Source of the DNA: an uncultured Flavobacteriales bacterium
GTDB taxonomy: Bacteria; Bacteroidota; Bacteroidia; Flavobacteriales_D; Parvicellaceae
DNA length: 64,000 bases
NCBI GenBank assembly: GCA_938075455.1
Contig: CALJHN010000009.1
Coordinates: forward strand, 1 to 64,000
Reading direction: 5' to 3'
Positions within the stretch are counted from its first letter, which is position 1, and every line of letters starts with the position of its first letter. Positions 37,410-44,718 of this stretch are shown here, one piece after another. The position numbers and the translations under genes were made by a program. The notes below the pieces were generated by a model. That model did no database searches. It saw nothing but the letters and a program-made list of their open reading frames with translations, and had not been told where the DNA came from.

Positions 37410-37446
37410 AGAGTTATGACTTTTGTGGTTATAGCTCTTTTTTTTT
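37410..37446 (+). terminator. Intrinsic terminator of tRNA-Asn
   Basis: AGAGTTATGAC (37410-37420) pairs with GTTATAGCTCT (37428-37438) over 11 positions, including two G-T pairs. The loop is 7 bases and nine T residues follow (37438-37446). It sits 13 bases after the tRNA. Confidence 0.75.
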
Positions 37447-37543
37447 AATTTTAGTTAAAAAAATAATTGCTTCTCTAACTTGTTTAGTTGCTCTCAATTT
37501 TTATTCTCAATTTATAAATGCTCCAATAATCCAAAACTATGGA

Positions 37544-38404
37544 ATGAATTTAGATTTTGATCAAATAGACGATACCATAACAATATCATCCTCTCCTCCA
37601 TGGAATTTTTCTAGTATTAATGCTTCTTTGACATATTCAATGTCAGTAATGCCAATTTCTTCTTCACAATATTCCTCAGATTATCCAAATGCTAGTCATG
37701 TCCTTATGAGTGATAATGGTGAATTTTATATGGGAATTGACTCTTTGAAAGCCACAACATATGGCAGAAGAACAACTGGTGGGACTATAACTAACTATTC
37801 TAATCCACTAACACTACTAACTTTCCCCTTTGATGAAACAATTTCTCACAGTCACGGAGTAACTTCTACCGTGCTATGGAATAACCTCAATGCCCCTGTT
37901 AATGATAATTTCCAAATTACAGGTATTTCAAAGGGAATGCTAACTATGCCCGATGGAACTGTTCATAACGAAGCAGTTCTAGTAGACGCGATTAGAACTA
38001 CAAATAATGGCCCACTTTTTGGTCAATATTTGAATATCCAAGAAATAAGTAAGCAATTTTGGGTATCTGGTTATCCATACCCAGTTGTAGAAATTTTGCA
38101 TGCATATTCAAACAACAGTTTAGCCTTAAAACGATCCATATTTTTAAAAGGTACACCTGCTTTTTCAAACGGAAATTTAGTACATGATATAAGTATTTAT
38201 CCAAATCCTGTAAAAGATGTTATTACTATAAATTCTTTTAATATCAGTAACATATTTAAAACTGAAATTTATGATATAATGGGAAGTCTTATTGAAGTAA
38301 GTAATGATAAAGTCATTAATATTGAAGATTATCCGTCAGGAATTTATATTTTAAAAATAATTTCTAATAATACGATTCAAGATTTTAAAGTCATTAAAGA
38401 ATAA
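37544..38404 (+). CDS. T9SS-sorted secreted protein, start codon apparently lost
   Basis: From the first ATG the frame gives 286 residues, and it ends in a type A T9SS sorting domain (DISIYPNPVKDVITINSF, then YPSGIYILKI). In the same frame upstream, codons from 37454 read VKKIIASLTCLVALNFYSQ, a textbook signal peptide of this group. No ATG, GTG or TTG exists in frame between that stretch and the stop at 37400-37402. Either a rare start (ATT at 37466) is used or the start codon has been mutated. Translation from 37544 would give a protein without a signal peptide, useless for T9SS export. The body has no recognised domain. The gene starts just after the tRNA-Asn terminator and precedes a clear pseudogene, so it may itself be decaying. 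Confidence 0.6.
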   Translation: MNLDFDQIDDTITISSSPPWNFSSINASLTYSMSVMPISSSQYSSDYPNASHVLMSDNGEFYMGIDSLKATTYGRRTTGGTITNYSNPLTLLTFPFDETISHSHGVTSTVLWNNLNAPVNDNFQITGISKGMLTMPDGTVHNEAVLVDAIRTTNNGPLFGQYLNIQEISKQFWVSGYPYPVVEILHAYSNNSLALKRSIFLKGTPAFSNGNLVHDISIYPNPVKDVITINSFNISNIFKTEIYDIMGSLIEVSNDKVINIEDYPSGIYILKIISNNTIQDFKVIKE

Positions 38405-38405
38405 C

Positions 38406-38795
38406 ATGCATATAATTGAACATCTATTATATATTAACCCACCGCTAATCAAAGTTTACAAAGCTATAAAAGAAGTGGAAAATATTAAGTAGTGGTATAA
38501 AATTAGTGTTGTAAATAACTTAGACAAAACCAAAACCTTCAAATGTGGAGAAATGTTTCTCATTGAAAAATGTAATGAAATTGAGAATGAATAGCTATAG
38601 AATCGCTTAATATGACTTACTAGCATAGTTCAAATGAAGGCAAAAATCGTGTAATATTTACAAATGAAGCTTTTATTGAAAAGTCCGATTTTTATGCCAA
38701 CCAAATTTTAGTTCTGCAAAATATTTAAAAAGTTTAAGACAATTTTGTAAACAGGAAATGGAGAAGGATTTGGATCTGATTCTTACAGCTCATAA
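38406..38795 (+). pseudogene. Degraded SRPBCC/AHSA1-type (START-like fold) protein
   Basis: Joining reading frames across this stretch rebuilds a protein of about 130 residues. The first frame reads MHIIEHLLYINPPLIKVYKA, then an in-frame TAG at 38490 falls exactly where the family has the first Trp of WW (TGG to TAG). The next part, from 38633, is NEGKNRVIFTNEAFIEKSDF in another frame. From 38704 a third frame gives NFSSAKYLKSLRQFCK, and from 38751 TGNGEGFGSDSYSS ends at TAA 38795. The pieces match the usual order in SRPBCC small-ligand or Hsp90-activator-like proteins. Three frameshifts and several stops make it non-functional. The 390-base length fits an intact ancestor, so decay was by point changes and small indels. 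Confidence 0.8.
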
Positions 38796-38828
38796 CTACT
38801 AATTTTTACATCTAATTTGTTATCTTAT

Positions 38829-40373
38829 TTAAACTACTCTATCTTTTATAAATTCTAAATTCTTTTTCTTAAGAGAGCTTCTATTATTGATAGAATATTC
38901 TGAAAAAAAATGATGACTTTTAAGAAATTTGATCTGTATTTTGTCCCATTCTTTTTTATTTTTTACCATCCTATATTCCTTTAATTCTTCATAGAAATTA
39001 GATGAAATACTTATAAAATCTTCACGCCCTAAATAATCTAAATCTGCGTCACATATTACTCTTTCTAAATGGTTATTAGGCTTTTGAGGAACTCTTGTTG
39101 CCATTATTAAATCACATACTTTAATCACTTGAGATAGATTAAACCCATAGTTAGGAAGGATTTCACGAGCATAATCCGCACCAATTGTTTCATTATCTAG
39201 ATATTTATCTATATAACCAGAATCATGAAATAAGACTGCAGCTCTTAATAACATAAAGTCTTCTGGACTCACTTTTTCATTAAATGCTATTTTTACTACA
39301 GCATTTAAAACATCTTTTGTATGGTGGGGGCCATGGTAATATAGGTTTTTTGCCAACTTTTTACTTAGAAAACTAAAAACATATTCTTCTAGCCCATAAA
39401 TATCAATTTTAGATTTTGCAGAAAACTCTTTGTATTCCCTAAACCAATTATTAAAACTAAAATCTTCGCTAGAAGAAAATGAATAATCGATTCCATTTAC
39501 ATAATACATATAAATTTCTCCAGTATTTTTAGTAGCTATTTCTCCTCTTGATGAACAATTAAAAAAAGTTTTAACTACTTTGTAGGTAGATTCAGAAATA
39601 TTTACTTTTCCAGGCGCTGAATTGCTTTCTATTCTTTTAGCAATATTTACTGTGTTGCCAAAAATATCATAGGCAATTCTCTTTTTCCCTAGAACTCCTG
39701 CAATAACATCTCCGTTATGTATTCCAATTCTTACTTCCCAAAATTCTTCATTTTTAGAAATAGCAATTCCCTTTAGTTTATTCATTAGTAATTGAATCTC
39801 TAAAGCTGCAGAAACACAGTTTATAGAGCTTAACTCAGGATGATCTCCAAAACCTCCAACAGCTAAATAGGCGTCACCAATAGTTTTGATTTTTTCTAAA
39901 TTGTGTTTTTCGCTAATTGAATCAAACTCTGAAAATAATTTATTTAATTTATTTACTAAGTAGGTAGGGTTGTTGCGCTCAGCGATTTTAGTAAATCCAA
40001 CAATGTCTATAAAAATCACAGAAACATTTTGAAATGATTTAATTTCTACTTGTCCTTTAGTCTTTAATTCCTGTACTATGTTTTGGGGTAATACATTTGA
40101 AAGAAGTTCATCAGATTTATCTCGTTCTAGCTTAACTAGTCTATTTTGCTCCGCAATCTGGTTTTTCTGTTTGGATATTATCTTAGTTCTTTTTTCTACT
40201 AAAAAAGCTAGTTTTCTTTTGGTTGACTTAATTTGTTTTACTCTAATAATATATCCTAAAATTAAAATTGATAAACAGAAAACGATGTATGGAAAATAAT
40301 TCTCTGGTGATTTAATAAAACTAAAATTTTGAAAAAGAATAATATTGTTTAAGTTAGATGCTATGTAAAGCAT
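38829..40373 (-). CDS. Class III adenylate/guanylate cyclase fused to an HD phosphohydrolase domain
   Basis: The 514 residues have one membrane helix (about 26-44), a charged coiled coil (about 50-90) and a class III cyclase domain (about 112-295). Metal-binding Asp123 (FIDIVGFTKIAE) and Asp167 (TIGDAYLAVGG), transition-state Asn243/Arg247 (NTVNIAKRIE) and the purine-selecting pair Lys163/Asp236 are present. That pair predicts ATP as substrate. The C-terminal HD domain (about 325-510) has YHGPHHTKDV (His347, His350/351), the dyad HD at 383-384 in LFHDSGY, and DADLDYLGR. One protein could thus both make a cyclic nucleotide and hydrolyse a phosphorylated nucleotide. The HD substrate is unknown. 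It is the last gene of the yfiR-TPR-phosphatase-cyclase operon, 6 bp after the phosphatase gene. Confidence 0.88.
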   Translation of the reverse strand: MLYIASNLNNIILFQNFSFIKSPENYFPYIVFCLSILILGYIIRVKQIKSTKRKLAFLVEKRTKIISKQKNQIAEQNRLVKLERDKSDELLSNVLPQNIVQELKTKGQVEIKSFQNVSVIFIDIVGFTKIAERNNPTYLVNKLNKLFSEFDSISEKHNLEKIKTIGDAYLAVGGFGDHPELSSINCVSAALEIQLLMNKLKGIAISKNEEFWEVRIGIHNGDVIAGVLGKKRIAYDIFGNTVNIAKRIESNSAPGKVNISESTYKVVKTFFNCSSRGEIATKNTGEIYMYYVNGIDYSFSSSEDFSFNNWFREYKEFSAKSKIDIYGLEEYVFSFLSKKLAKNLYYHGPHHTKDVLNAVVKIAFNEKVSPEDFMLLRAAVLFHDSGYIDKYLDNETIGADYAREILPNYGFNLSQVIKVCDLIMATRVPQKPNNHLERVICDADLDYLGREDFISISSNFYEELKEYRMVKNKKEWDKIQIKFLKSHHFFSEYSINNRSSLKKKNLEFIKDRVV

Positions 40374-40379
40374 ATTAAT

Positions 40380-42176
40380 TTAATCAATTTCGACTGCAAA
40401 TATTACTATATCATCTACCTGTTCATGTTCCTCTCCCATCCATTCAGCTAATCTATCTTCAAGTAATTTTTTTTGAATTTCCATAGTACTATTAGCTGTC
40501 TCTACTAGTAATTCTTTAAACTTTTTGTACATAAATTTCTTTCCTCTAGGACCTCCAAACTGATCTGGATATCCATCTGAAAATGCATAAATCTTATCCC
40601 CTTTTTTCAAGTCTAACTCAAAATTTTCATAATTATGTTCTCCATAGGTAAATGATCCTATTGCAAATCTGTTTGTTTTATAAATTTCTAATTCCCCATC
40701 TCTAACTAAATAGACTGGATTATTAGCCCCAGCAAACCTTAATTTCATTTCTTTAGTATTGATAGAACAAAGAGTTATATCCATTCCATCTCTGATTGAA
40801 TCATCATTACTTTTATTTAATGAATCATTGGCATATTTGTTCAAATCATCTAAAATAAGTCCTGGTTTTGATAATTTATGTTCCTTGAAAGCACTACTAA
40901 GTCCATTTGCCCCCACCAAACTCATAAAAGCACCTGGAACCCCGTGACCAGTGCAATCCACTGCTGCAAACATATATTCATCATTTTTCTGAGCAACCCA
41001 ATAAAAATCACCCGAGACAATATCCTTTGGAATAAATAATACAAAGGAAGATGGAAAATATTTTTTAACTAAATTTTCAGGTGGAAGAATGGAGTCTTGT
41101 AATCTTTTTGCATATCGAATACTATCCGTAACATCTGTATAAAGTTCTTCAAGCTTAGACCTTTGTGAATCTATTTCATCCTTTTGCTTTACAACCTCTT
41201 CAGTTCTTTCTTTTACTTTTTGCTCTAGTATTCTTTCAGTTTCTGCAAGCTCATCCTTCATCTTTAGTAATGCATGTCCTAATACATCCTCATCGCTAAG
41301 TGGCTGGTATTGGTAATCAAAGTTACTTTGTCCTATTTCGTGTGCAAACTGAGTAGTTTCTGTTAACCCAGCAACTAAACTATTCATAGCCTCAGACATT
41401 TCTCCAATCTCATCATTACTTGGCTCCAACTGACTTTTGGGGAATATTCCTTTACCGAGGCCAAGAAGTATTGACTTAAGTCTTTGTACAGGGGTTGTTA
41501 TACTTATTGTGGTGAAAATCGCAATAGCTATTGTTCCAATAACTATAATTATTGAAATAAATATAATACTGTTAATTAAGTTGGAGAACCTATTGTTGGT
41601 TTCAATCTGTTGAACATCTGCTATGTGTGTTCTTATATTACTTAATTGATTAATTTCCTCCAATAAAATCTCATAGCTAGAGCTTATCTCTTCAAACATA
41701 AAGTCAGCATTGAATTTCAACGCTTCGTCTTGGTAACTATCAATATCTACAAAAATATTTCTAACTTCAGTATTGTAACTTTCAATCAAGAAAGAAATAT
41801 TGGTGGATATGTTTTTAAACTCAGTCAACCCATTGTCAATTGAATCTTCAATAGAAATCCATTTAGAAGAAAGTTTTTCAAGAGAATCTAAGTCAGATTT
41901 CAAAGTTTGGTCTAATAAAGTTTCTGCTTCAATTTTCCACAGTTCGTCAGATCTAGATTCTTCTATAACCCATTGCTGCATGTAGGTATGGGTTTTTGCT
42001 AAATCTTCTTTAAGCTGGTTGATTAGAAATAAAGACGGTTGATCAACTTTTAAGAATTTATCATTAGATTTAATAGCTACATTGACAACTGAAAAAGTAT
42101 ATAGGAAAACAATAAGTAATAAAATTACTACTACGCTAAACCCCCCACCAATTTTTTTTCCTACGGTAAATCTCAA
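40380..42176 (-). CDS. Membrane HAMP / SpoIIE-type PP2C phosphatase (SiaA-like)
   Basis: The 598 residues have membrane helices at about 12-32 and 199-224 flanking a helical periplasmic sensor. A HAMP domain (about 225-278), a coiled coil (about 305-345) and the linker SIRYAKRLQDSILPP follow. The C-terminal PP2C/SpoIIE phosphatase domain (about 375-598) keeps the metal acids Asp390 (SGDFYW) and Asp407 (DCTGHGVPGAFMS), and a late DDIVIF. Such enzymes dephosphorylate Ser/Thr on STAS or SiaC-type proteins. The architecture equals Pseudomonas SiaA, and a SiaC-type protein is encoded at 5118-5510. It lies in an operon with YfiR-like and TPR genes upstream and the cyclase/HD gene downstream. Confidence 0.88.
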   Translation of the reverse strand: MRFTVGKKIGGGFSVVVILLLIVFLYTFSVVNVAIKSNDKFLKVDQPSLFLINQLKEDLAKTHTYMQQWVIEESRSDELWKIEAETLLDQTLKSDLDSLEKLSSKWISIEDSIDNGLTEFKNISTNISFLIESYNTEVRNIFVDIDSYQDEALKFNADFMFEEISSSYEILLEEINQLSNIRTHIADVQQIETNNRFSNLINSIIFISIIIVIGTIAIAIFTTISITTPVQRLKSILLGLGKGIFPKSQLEPSNDEIGEMSEAMNSLVAGLTETTQFAHEIGQSNFDYQYQPLSDEDVLGHALLKMKDELAETERILEQKVKERTEEVVKQKDEIDSQRSKLEELYTDVTDSIRYAKRLQDSILPPENLVKKYFPSSFVLFIPKDIVSGDFYWVAQKNDEYMFAAVDCTGHGVPGAFMSLVGANGLSSAFKEHKLSKPGLILDDLNKYANDSLNKSNDDSIRDGMDITLCSINTKEMKLRFAGANNPVYLVRDGELEIYKTNRFAIGSFTYGEHNYENFELDLKKGDKIYAFSDGYPDQFGGPRGKKFMYKKFKELLVETANSTMEIQKKLLEDRLAEWMGEEHEQVDDIVIFAVEID

Positions 42177-42191
42177 AATATTATAATTGAT

Positions 42192-43112
42192 TTATTCTCC
42201 TGAATTTGACTCTAAACCTTTTAGAATATTCATATATTCTACGTGCTTTTCCATATCATTCAAGCTGTAGTATACTGCTGCAATTCCCTGGACAATGGAA
42301 GTTTCTTGGGGTTTCATCTGGTATACTTTCTTAAGAAAAGGAAGTGATTTAGAGAAATAATTAACTGCTTGTTCTTGCATTAAAATAACCATTTCTAAAT
42401 CTGCATCAATATCTAATTCTTCCATTATAATATCTACCCCAAGATTGTGGTACATAATACCTAAATTATAATTAGCAGAATATTGATCTGGATCAATTTC
42501 CAAAGATTTATTAAAATAATTTATACAAGAGTCTAATAAATTCTTATTATTAGTTTTATCCTTTTCATACCTCATTTTATACAGCATTCCAATTCCGAAA
42601 TAAAAGTCTAAGTCTTTATCATTGAAATCATAATCGGGATTGGCTATTCCTTTAAGATTTTTAAATGAATTGTAATAAGAAATAGCATTATCTTGATTTT
42701 TTATGTCAAACTTTTGAAGAATTTTGACTGCATCATTGTAATAAAAAGTTGAAACGTAGTCTAGTAGTTTACTATTTAAGTCGAAATACTTTTTCTCAAC
42801 ATCTAAATTAATAGACTTTATAAAACATTCGGCAGCCTTTGATTTAGTTGGTGATCCAGCTTCTTTATTTTCAATAAATTTGAATATATCCAAATTTATA
42901 AATCCACAAACATGCCAGAAGTATGGGTCTTGGTTCTGATCTGGACACTGAGACAAAACTGTGTCAACATATCCAAGAGCATTTTCATATGCTTTGGTCT
43001 TATATTTTTGGAGTAACAACATTTTCTCAGGGCAATAAGTAGATTGAGAAATTGTAGTAGAAATAACTCCAAAAATTAGAACAATTGACAATATGTTTTT
43101 AAAGAAAGTCAT
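42192..43112 (-). CDS. Periplasmic TPR-repeat protein of the signalling operon
   Basis: The 306 residues start with a signal peptide (about 1-22). Helical repeats follow, with recognisable TPR units at about 200-235 (INYFNKSLEIDPDQYSANYN) and 245-300. TPR proteins act as protein-binding scaffolds. Its ATG overlaps the yfiR-like stop by 4 bp (ATGA), and the phosphatase gene begins 15 bp downstream. This makes a role in sensing together with the YfiR-like protein and the periplasmic part of the phosphatase likely, though that is inferred from context only. Confidence 0.78.
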   Translation of the reverse strand: MTFFKNILSIVLIFGVISTTISQSTYCPEKMLLLQKYKTKAYENALGYVDTVLSQCPDQNQDPYFWHVCGFINLDIFKFIENKEAGSPTKSKAAECFIKSINLDVEKKYFDLNSKLLDYVSTFYYNDAVKILQKFDIKNQDNAISYYNSFKNLKGIANPDYDFNDKDLDFYFGIGMLYKMRYEKDKTNNKNLLDSCINYFNKSLEIDPDQYSANYNLGIMYHNLGVDIIMEELDIDADLEMVILMQEQAVNYFSKSLPFLKKVYQMKPQETSIVQGIAAVYYSLNDMEKHVEYMNILKGLESNSGE

Positions 43113-43648
43113 ATTATTGAGTAAGCTAAATCGGCAAACTTCTGTTTAAACTTAAAATTATTTTTTTCTGATTCAGATTTATTTAATTGAAACTTTAGTT
43201 TGCTCTGAACATAAACAAAATTTATCATAGAACTGGATGAATTAGATATATCTTCTAACTCGGTGACTAATAAAGTTTTTTGGTTTAATTTTTTTGTGAC
43301 TTTTGAAATCATACTTGTTTCTTCTTTGCTTACGAAAAGCAGATGACAATCTTTAATATCTGATGCAGATTCGTAAAAATCCCATACTATTTTTTGACTT
43401 CCTGTCACTTTATCTTTAAAAATGGTGTTAAGTAAATTGAATAAGTCTTTACTACCATAAATTCCTATTGTGAAGTCTCCGGTAGTATAATTGCTTGGCC
43501 AATATACATTTTTCGCAAAAGAGTAGAGATATATTCCCTGAACCTTCATTCTAGATGCTTTTGCAGGGTCGGGTTGTGCTATTATACTTGTAGAATTAAA
43601 AAATATGATTAATCCAAATAAAAACAATATTTTAAATCTGCCAGGCAT
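43109..43648 (-). CDS. YfiR family periplasmic protein (DUF4154)
   Basis: The 179 residues have a signal peptide (to about residue 24), then AKASRMKVQGIYLYSFAKNVYWPS, the DUF4154/YfiR entry motif. DFTIGIYGSKDLFNLL and CHLLFVSKEE follow in the family order. In Pseudomonas, YfiR binds the periplasmic part of the diguanylate cyclase YfiN and restrains it. Here no diguanylate cyclase is nearby. The likely membrane target is the HAMP/SpoIIE phosphatase two genes downstream. It is the first gene of the operon. Confidence 0.83.
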   Translation of the reverse strand: MPGRFKILFLFGLIIFFNSTSIIAQPDPAKASRMKVQGIYLYSFAKNVYWPSNYTTGDFTIGIYGSKDLFNLLNTIFKDKVTGSQKIVWDFYESASDIKDCHLLFVSKEETSMISKVTKKLNQKTLLVTELEDISNSSSSMINFVYVQSKLKFQLNKSESEKNNFKFKQKFADLAYSII

Positions 43649-43705
43649 TATATAAAGTTAACGTAAAAATAGTAAAGAATTTAATAGTCTCAAAAATCTT
43701 TATTA

Positions 43706-44071
43706 TTAATTCATTTTTTTCAAGTGTTTTTTTCTGCTTTTAAAAGCTTTTTTCTTTAATTTCCTTTTGTTATATTTATAGCTGTAAGCCATTTTTCTAT
43801 GTTTTGTTGTGAAGCTATCTTCCTCAACACCTGTAGGTTCATAGAATTTTTTTTTATTAAACTTGAATGGATCGTGGTCTAAACCATAAATACCATTATT
43901 TTTTTCTACGCTAGAAAATAAATTCTTTGTTTTTTTTGAAATTCTTTTGTTTCTCTTTTTAAAATTAATTCCTTTTGTTTTTTCAGTGAAAGGATCTCTA
44001 TACTGAGATATTAGATTCCGTTTTTGGAAAAAAAACACAAAAAAGAATATGAAAAATATTCTACAAATCAT
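43706..44071 (-). CDS. Small, very basic secreted protein of unknown function
   Basis: The 121 residues have a hydrophobic N-terminus (about 1-15, rich in Phe and Ile) that can act as a signal peptide. Lys/Arg-rich sequence follows throughout, ending in RKLKKKAFKSRKKHLKKMN. Repeated DPF motifs (YRDPFTEK, DHDPFKFN) are the only pattern seen. No family is recognised. It starts 8 bp after the ferritin stop in the same direction, so it may be cotranscribed with ferritin. The basic composition could suit binding to an acidic surface polymer or nucleic acid. Confidence 0.5.
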   Translation of the reverse strand: MICRIFFIFFFVFFFQKRNLISQYRDPFTEKTKGINFKKRNKRISKKTKNLFSSVEKNNGIYGLDHDPFKFNKKKFYEPTGVEEDSFTTKHRKMAYSYKYNKRKLKKKAFKSRKKHLKKMN

Positions 44072-44079
44072 AAACCATT

Positions 44080-44586
44080 TTAAAGTTGTGTCTCTTGAGG
44101 AATTTCTTTTGACAAATCTCTATCAAAAAGATACATTCCAGCTTTGTCATTTCCAATCATATTAAGCCTGTCTATGATGGTTCTTGCCAAAGCTTCTTCT
44201 TCTAACTGCTCTGCAACATACCACTGCATAAAATTGTGGGTAGTAAAATCTTTTTCATCCAAGCAAAGACCAACAATATTATTAATGCTTTCGGTAACGT
44301 TTAATTCATGTTCTAACAAAGATTCAAAAACGTGTGTCAACGATTTAAAAGTCTTAGGTGGCTGAATTAGAGCAGGGATTAAAGCAATCCCTCCTCTTTC
44401 ATTAATAAATTTTACCAGTTTCAACATATGTTGTCTCTCTTCATCGCTGTGTTGGTATAAAAATGAAGACGATCCGCTTAGCCCTTTAGTTTCTGTCCAA
44501 GAAGCCATTGATAAGTAAAATTGAGATGAAGATGCCTCCAACTCTATTTGCTTATTTAATGCTTTTTCAATAACTGGTTTTAACAT
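44080..44586 (-). CDS. Ferritin (bacterial non-heme, H-type)
   Basis: Stores iron as a 24-subunit cage after oxidising Fe2+. The 168 residues show the ferroxidase ligands in IELEASSSQFYLS (Glu), DEERQHM (Glu, His), LLEHELNV (Glu) and EQLEEEA (Gln and Glu). The length is normal. The open frame extends 11 codons upstream to a non-ATG start, but the ATG at 44586 gives the standard MLKPVIEKALNKQ. It diverges from a TonB-dependent receptor. A 12-bp palindrome lies between them, which suggests shared, possibly iron-linked, control. Confidence 0.93.
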   Translation of the reverse strand: MLKPVIEKALNKQIELEASSSQFYLSMASWTETKGLSGSSSFLYQHSDEERQHMLKLVKFINERGGIALIPALIQPPKTFKSLTHVFESLLEHELNVTESINNIVGLCLDEKDFTTHNFMQWYVAEQLEEEALARTIIDRLNMIGNDKAGMYLFDRDLSKEIPQETQL

Positions 44587-44642
44587 GTGTATATTTTTTT
44601 CAAATATAACTTTTTTCAAATTCTTTTAAAATTGTCTGTGCG

Positions 44643-44654
44643 AATACTAGTATT
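44643..44654. promoter_or_regulatory. 12-bp perfect palindrome between ferritin and TonB-receptor genes
   Basis: AATACTAGTATT lies 57 bp from the ferritin ATG and 65 bp from the receptor ATG in a 132-bp divergent region. A further AT-only palindrome (TTATAATTATAA) follows near 44682-44695. A dimeric regulator could control both genes. The AT richness makes chance possible. Confidence 0.33.
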
Positions 44655-44704
44655 AATTTTATTATACACTGTTTATATTTAATTATAATTATAAAATTAA
44701 TTTA

Positions 44705-44712
44705 TACTTTCG
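44705..44712 (+). promoter_or_regulatory. Putative -7 box (TTCG variant) of the TonB-receptor gene
   Basis: TACTTTCG lies 6 bp before the ATG at 44719 and is identical to the box before gltX. If used, transcription would start almost at the ATG, giving a nearly leaderless message. Confidence 0.3.
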
Positions 44713-44718
44713 TCAAAT

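Noticed and set aside
37416-37446. Start of the T9SS gene at the ATG at 37416 with a frameshift in the T-run
   Set aside because: This stretch forms the tRNA-Asn terminator hairpin, and the peptide it would add does not look like a signal peptide. The sequence from 37454 alone is a complete one.
38406-38560. A short separate gene starting at ATG 38406
   Set aside because: The frame stops after 28 codons at the TAG. The following frames continue the same protein family, so it is part of a pseudogene.
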